Origin: an uncultured Rothia sp.
Lineage (GTDB): Bacteria; Actinomycetota; Actinomycetes; Actinomycetales; Micrococcaceae
Assembly: GCA_937935205.1 (NCBI GenBank)
Contig: CALGXU010000474.1
Span: 1-5,866, forward strand
Direction of reading: 5' to 3'
DNA: 5,866 nt
How positions within the stretch are numbered: the first letter of the stretch is position 1; each line of letters starts with the position of its first letter. The translations under genes and the position numbers were made by a program. The notes beneath the pieces were generated by a model. That model was given only the letters and a program-made list of their open reading frames with translations, did no database searches and was not told where the DNA came from. Below, piece after piece: positions 5,433 to 5,866 of the stretch.

Positions 5433-5771
5433 GAGTACCCTGTTTCAGCCCTGAATGTCTCGCTGAACGTCACCTATTTTACGTATCAGAGCACTTCTTC
5501 GCACCGGAACAACCGTTTTATTTTGCACCCGTGGCGAGCGCAGCGTAGCGTCCGCCCCCACCGCGAGCACCTAAACCCCACTCTTTGCCAGCATCCCAGA
5601 TAACACGTAGCCCCGCACCGGACGTATCGCTACATCTGATGCGGGGCGAGTATCTCTCCTTACCGGCTCACTCACAAGACCGGGGTCGGAGAGGGTACCG
5701 TGCAGGTCATGACATCCTACACGGAGCTTAGGGAGGGCACCCCTACCGCTGAGCTTGCGGCGAAGATGCTG
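5433..5771. other. Intergenic region without a convincing gene
   Basis: This stretch separates the DUF3073 promoter area from the stop codon of the gene entering at the right edge. Frames here are short or poor in composition and no RNA gene is recognisable. It holds an 8-bp inverted repeat at 5610-5647, a weaker 5-bp hairpin TAGGG/CCCTA (5729-5733 with 5741-5745), one half of a short direct repeat (5752-5760), and a GCGAGCGCAGCGTAGCG run near 5534-5550. A clear T-run terminator for the right-hand gene was not found. Confidence 0.5.
5610..5647. repeat. Inverted repeat GCCCCGCA/TGCGGGGC
   Basis: GCCCCGCA (5610-5617) and TGCGGGGC (5640-5647) are perfect 8-bp arms around a 22-base loop with a small internal GTA/TAC pairing. 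It lies 125 bases after the stop of the gene at the right edge. It could end that transcript without a T-run, or be a leader or protein-binding structure. No T-rich tail is present on either strand. Confidence 0.4.
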
Positions 5772-5782
5772 CTAGCTTGCGG
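5752..5782. repeat. Short direct repeat around the stop codon of the right-edge gene
   Basis: AGCTTGCGG occurs at 5752-5760 and again at 5774-5782, a 22-base period, and each copy is followed by a similar GAA-containing stretch. One copy covers part of the last sense codons and the TAG stop of the leftward gene; the other lies just past it. It looks like an old imperfect tandem duplication at the gene's 3' end. Confidence 0.4.
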
Positions 5783-5866
5783 TGAATGAACCGAGCGAGG
5801 TGGCGTTAGAAGCCAGGGTGGTGCTGGAGGCATCCACGCTATCGGTGGTGGTGTACACGGTGTAGC
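5772..5866 (-). CDS. C-terminal end of an unidentified leftward gene (partial)
   Basis: From the right edge a minus-strand frame is open for 30 codons to a TAG at 5774-5772, reading YTVYTTTDSVDASST and ending SLGSFTAS. Codon choice (ACC, GCC, CTC, AGC, GTG) matches the clearly real genes in this window, which supports it as coding. The Thr/Ser/Ala-rich composition, with no charged residues except two Asp, suggests a beta-rich or extracellular C-terminus, but I cannot assign a family. The gene has its start and most of its body outside the window. The DUF3073 gene downstream is separated by over 400 bases and has its own promoter-like site, so the two are probably not in one operon. Confidence 0.7.
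   Translation of the reverse strand, partial: YTVYTTTDSVDASSTTLASNATSLGSFTAS

Noticed and set aside
4849..5433. 194-residue plus-strand frame
   Set aside because: Runs through the DUF3073 terminator and antisense to the DUF3073 gene, which has the strong ribosome binding site and family match.
5534..5550. GCGAGCGCAGCGTAGCG run as a CRISPR-like or dispersed repeat unit
   Set aside because: Only one copy is present with no regular spacing; a vaguely similar GCGTAGCG near position 58 is too short to call a repeat family.
5580..5771. Readthrough of the TAG at 5774-5772 into about 63 further open codons
   Set aside because: Composition shifts to Arg/Leu-rich and no recoding signal is visible; long open stretches occur by chance in GC-rich DNA.

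Overview
The window looks like a piece of a moderately GC-rich actinobacterial chromosome, most likely Micrococcaceae and plausibly Rothia. This is inferred from codon choice in the genes, AT-rich gaps between genes, a DUF3073 protein (a small family typical of actinobacteria) and a secreted six-cysteine S8 protease. No rRNA, tRNA, CRISPR array, insertion sequence or integrase is visible, and the genus is not proven by the sequence alone.

Layout. Bases 1-16 may hold the first codons of a leftward gene. Bases 120-620 are an AT-rich divergent intergenic region. It carries two related promoter-like elements in opposite orientation (about 182-204 leftward, 390-418 rightward), a 24-bp palindrome (206-229), and three inverted-repeat structures in the likely 5' leader of the protease. 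Bases 622-2340 (+) encode a complete secreted subtilisin-like preproprotease. A perfect 15-bp bidirectional terminator (2401-2434) separates it from a convergent leftward operon of two translationally coupled genes: a membrane-anchored phosphodiester glycosidase (NAGPA family; 3732-4802, -) followed by a GT2 glycosyltransferase fused to a GtrA membrane domain (2542-3735, -). Upstream of that operon are three 10-bp phased repeats, then the terminator (5038-5079) and coding region (5134-5343, -) of the DUF3073 protein. The window closes with about 430 bp lacking a convincing gene and the last 30 codons of another leftward gene (5772-5866).

How the genes may work together. The protease acts outside the cell and stands alone, with its own promoter region and terminator. 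The glycosidase and GT2-GtrA genes overlap by ATGA and probably form one functional unit. By family logic, the transferase charges a polyprenyl-phosphate with a sugar at the cytoplasmic face, the GtrA part helps present it outside, and the anchored glycosidase acts on a phosphodiester-linked sugar of an envelope polymer. The substrate cannot be read from the sequence. No wholly new system is evident. The parts most worth a second look are the inverted promoter-like elements and structured leader in front of the protease, and the coupled phosphodiester glycosidase/GT2-GtrA pair.
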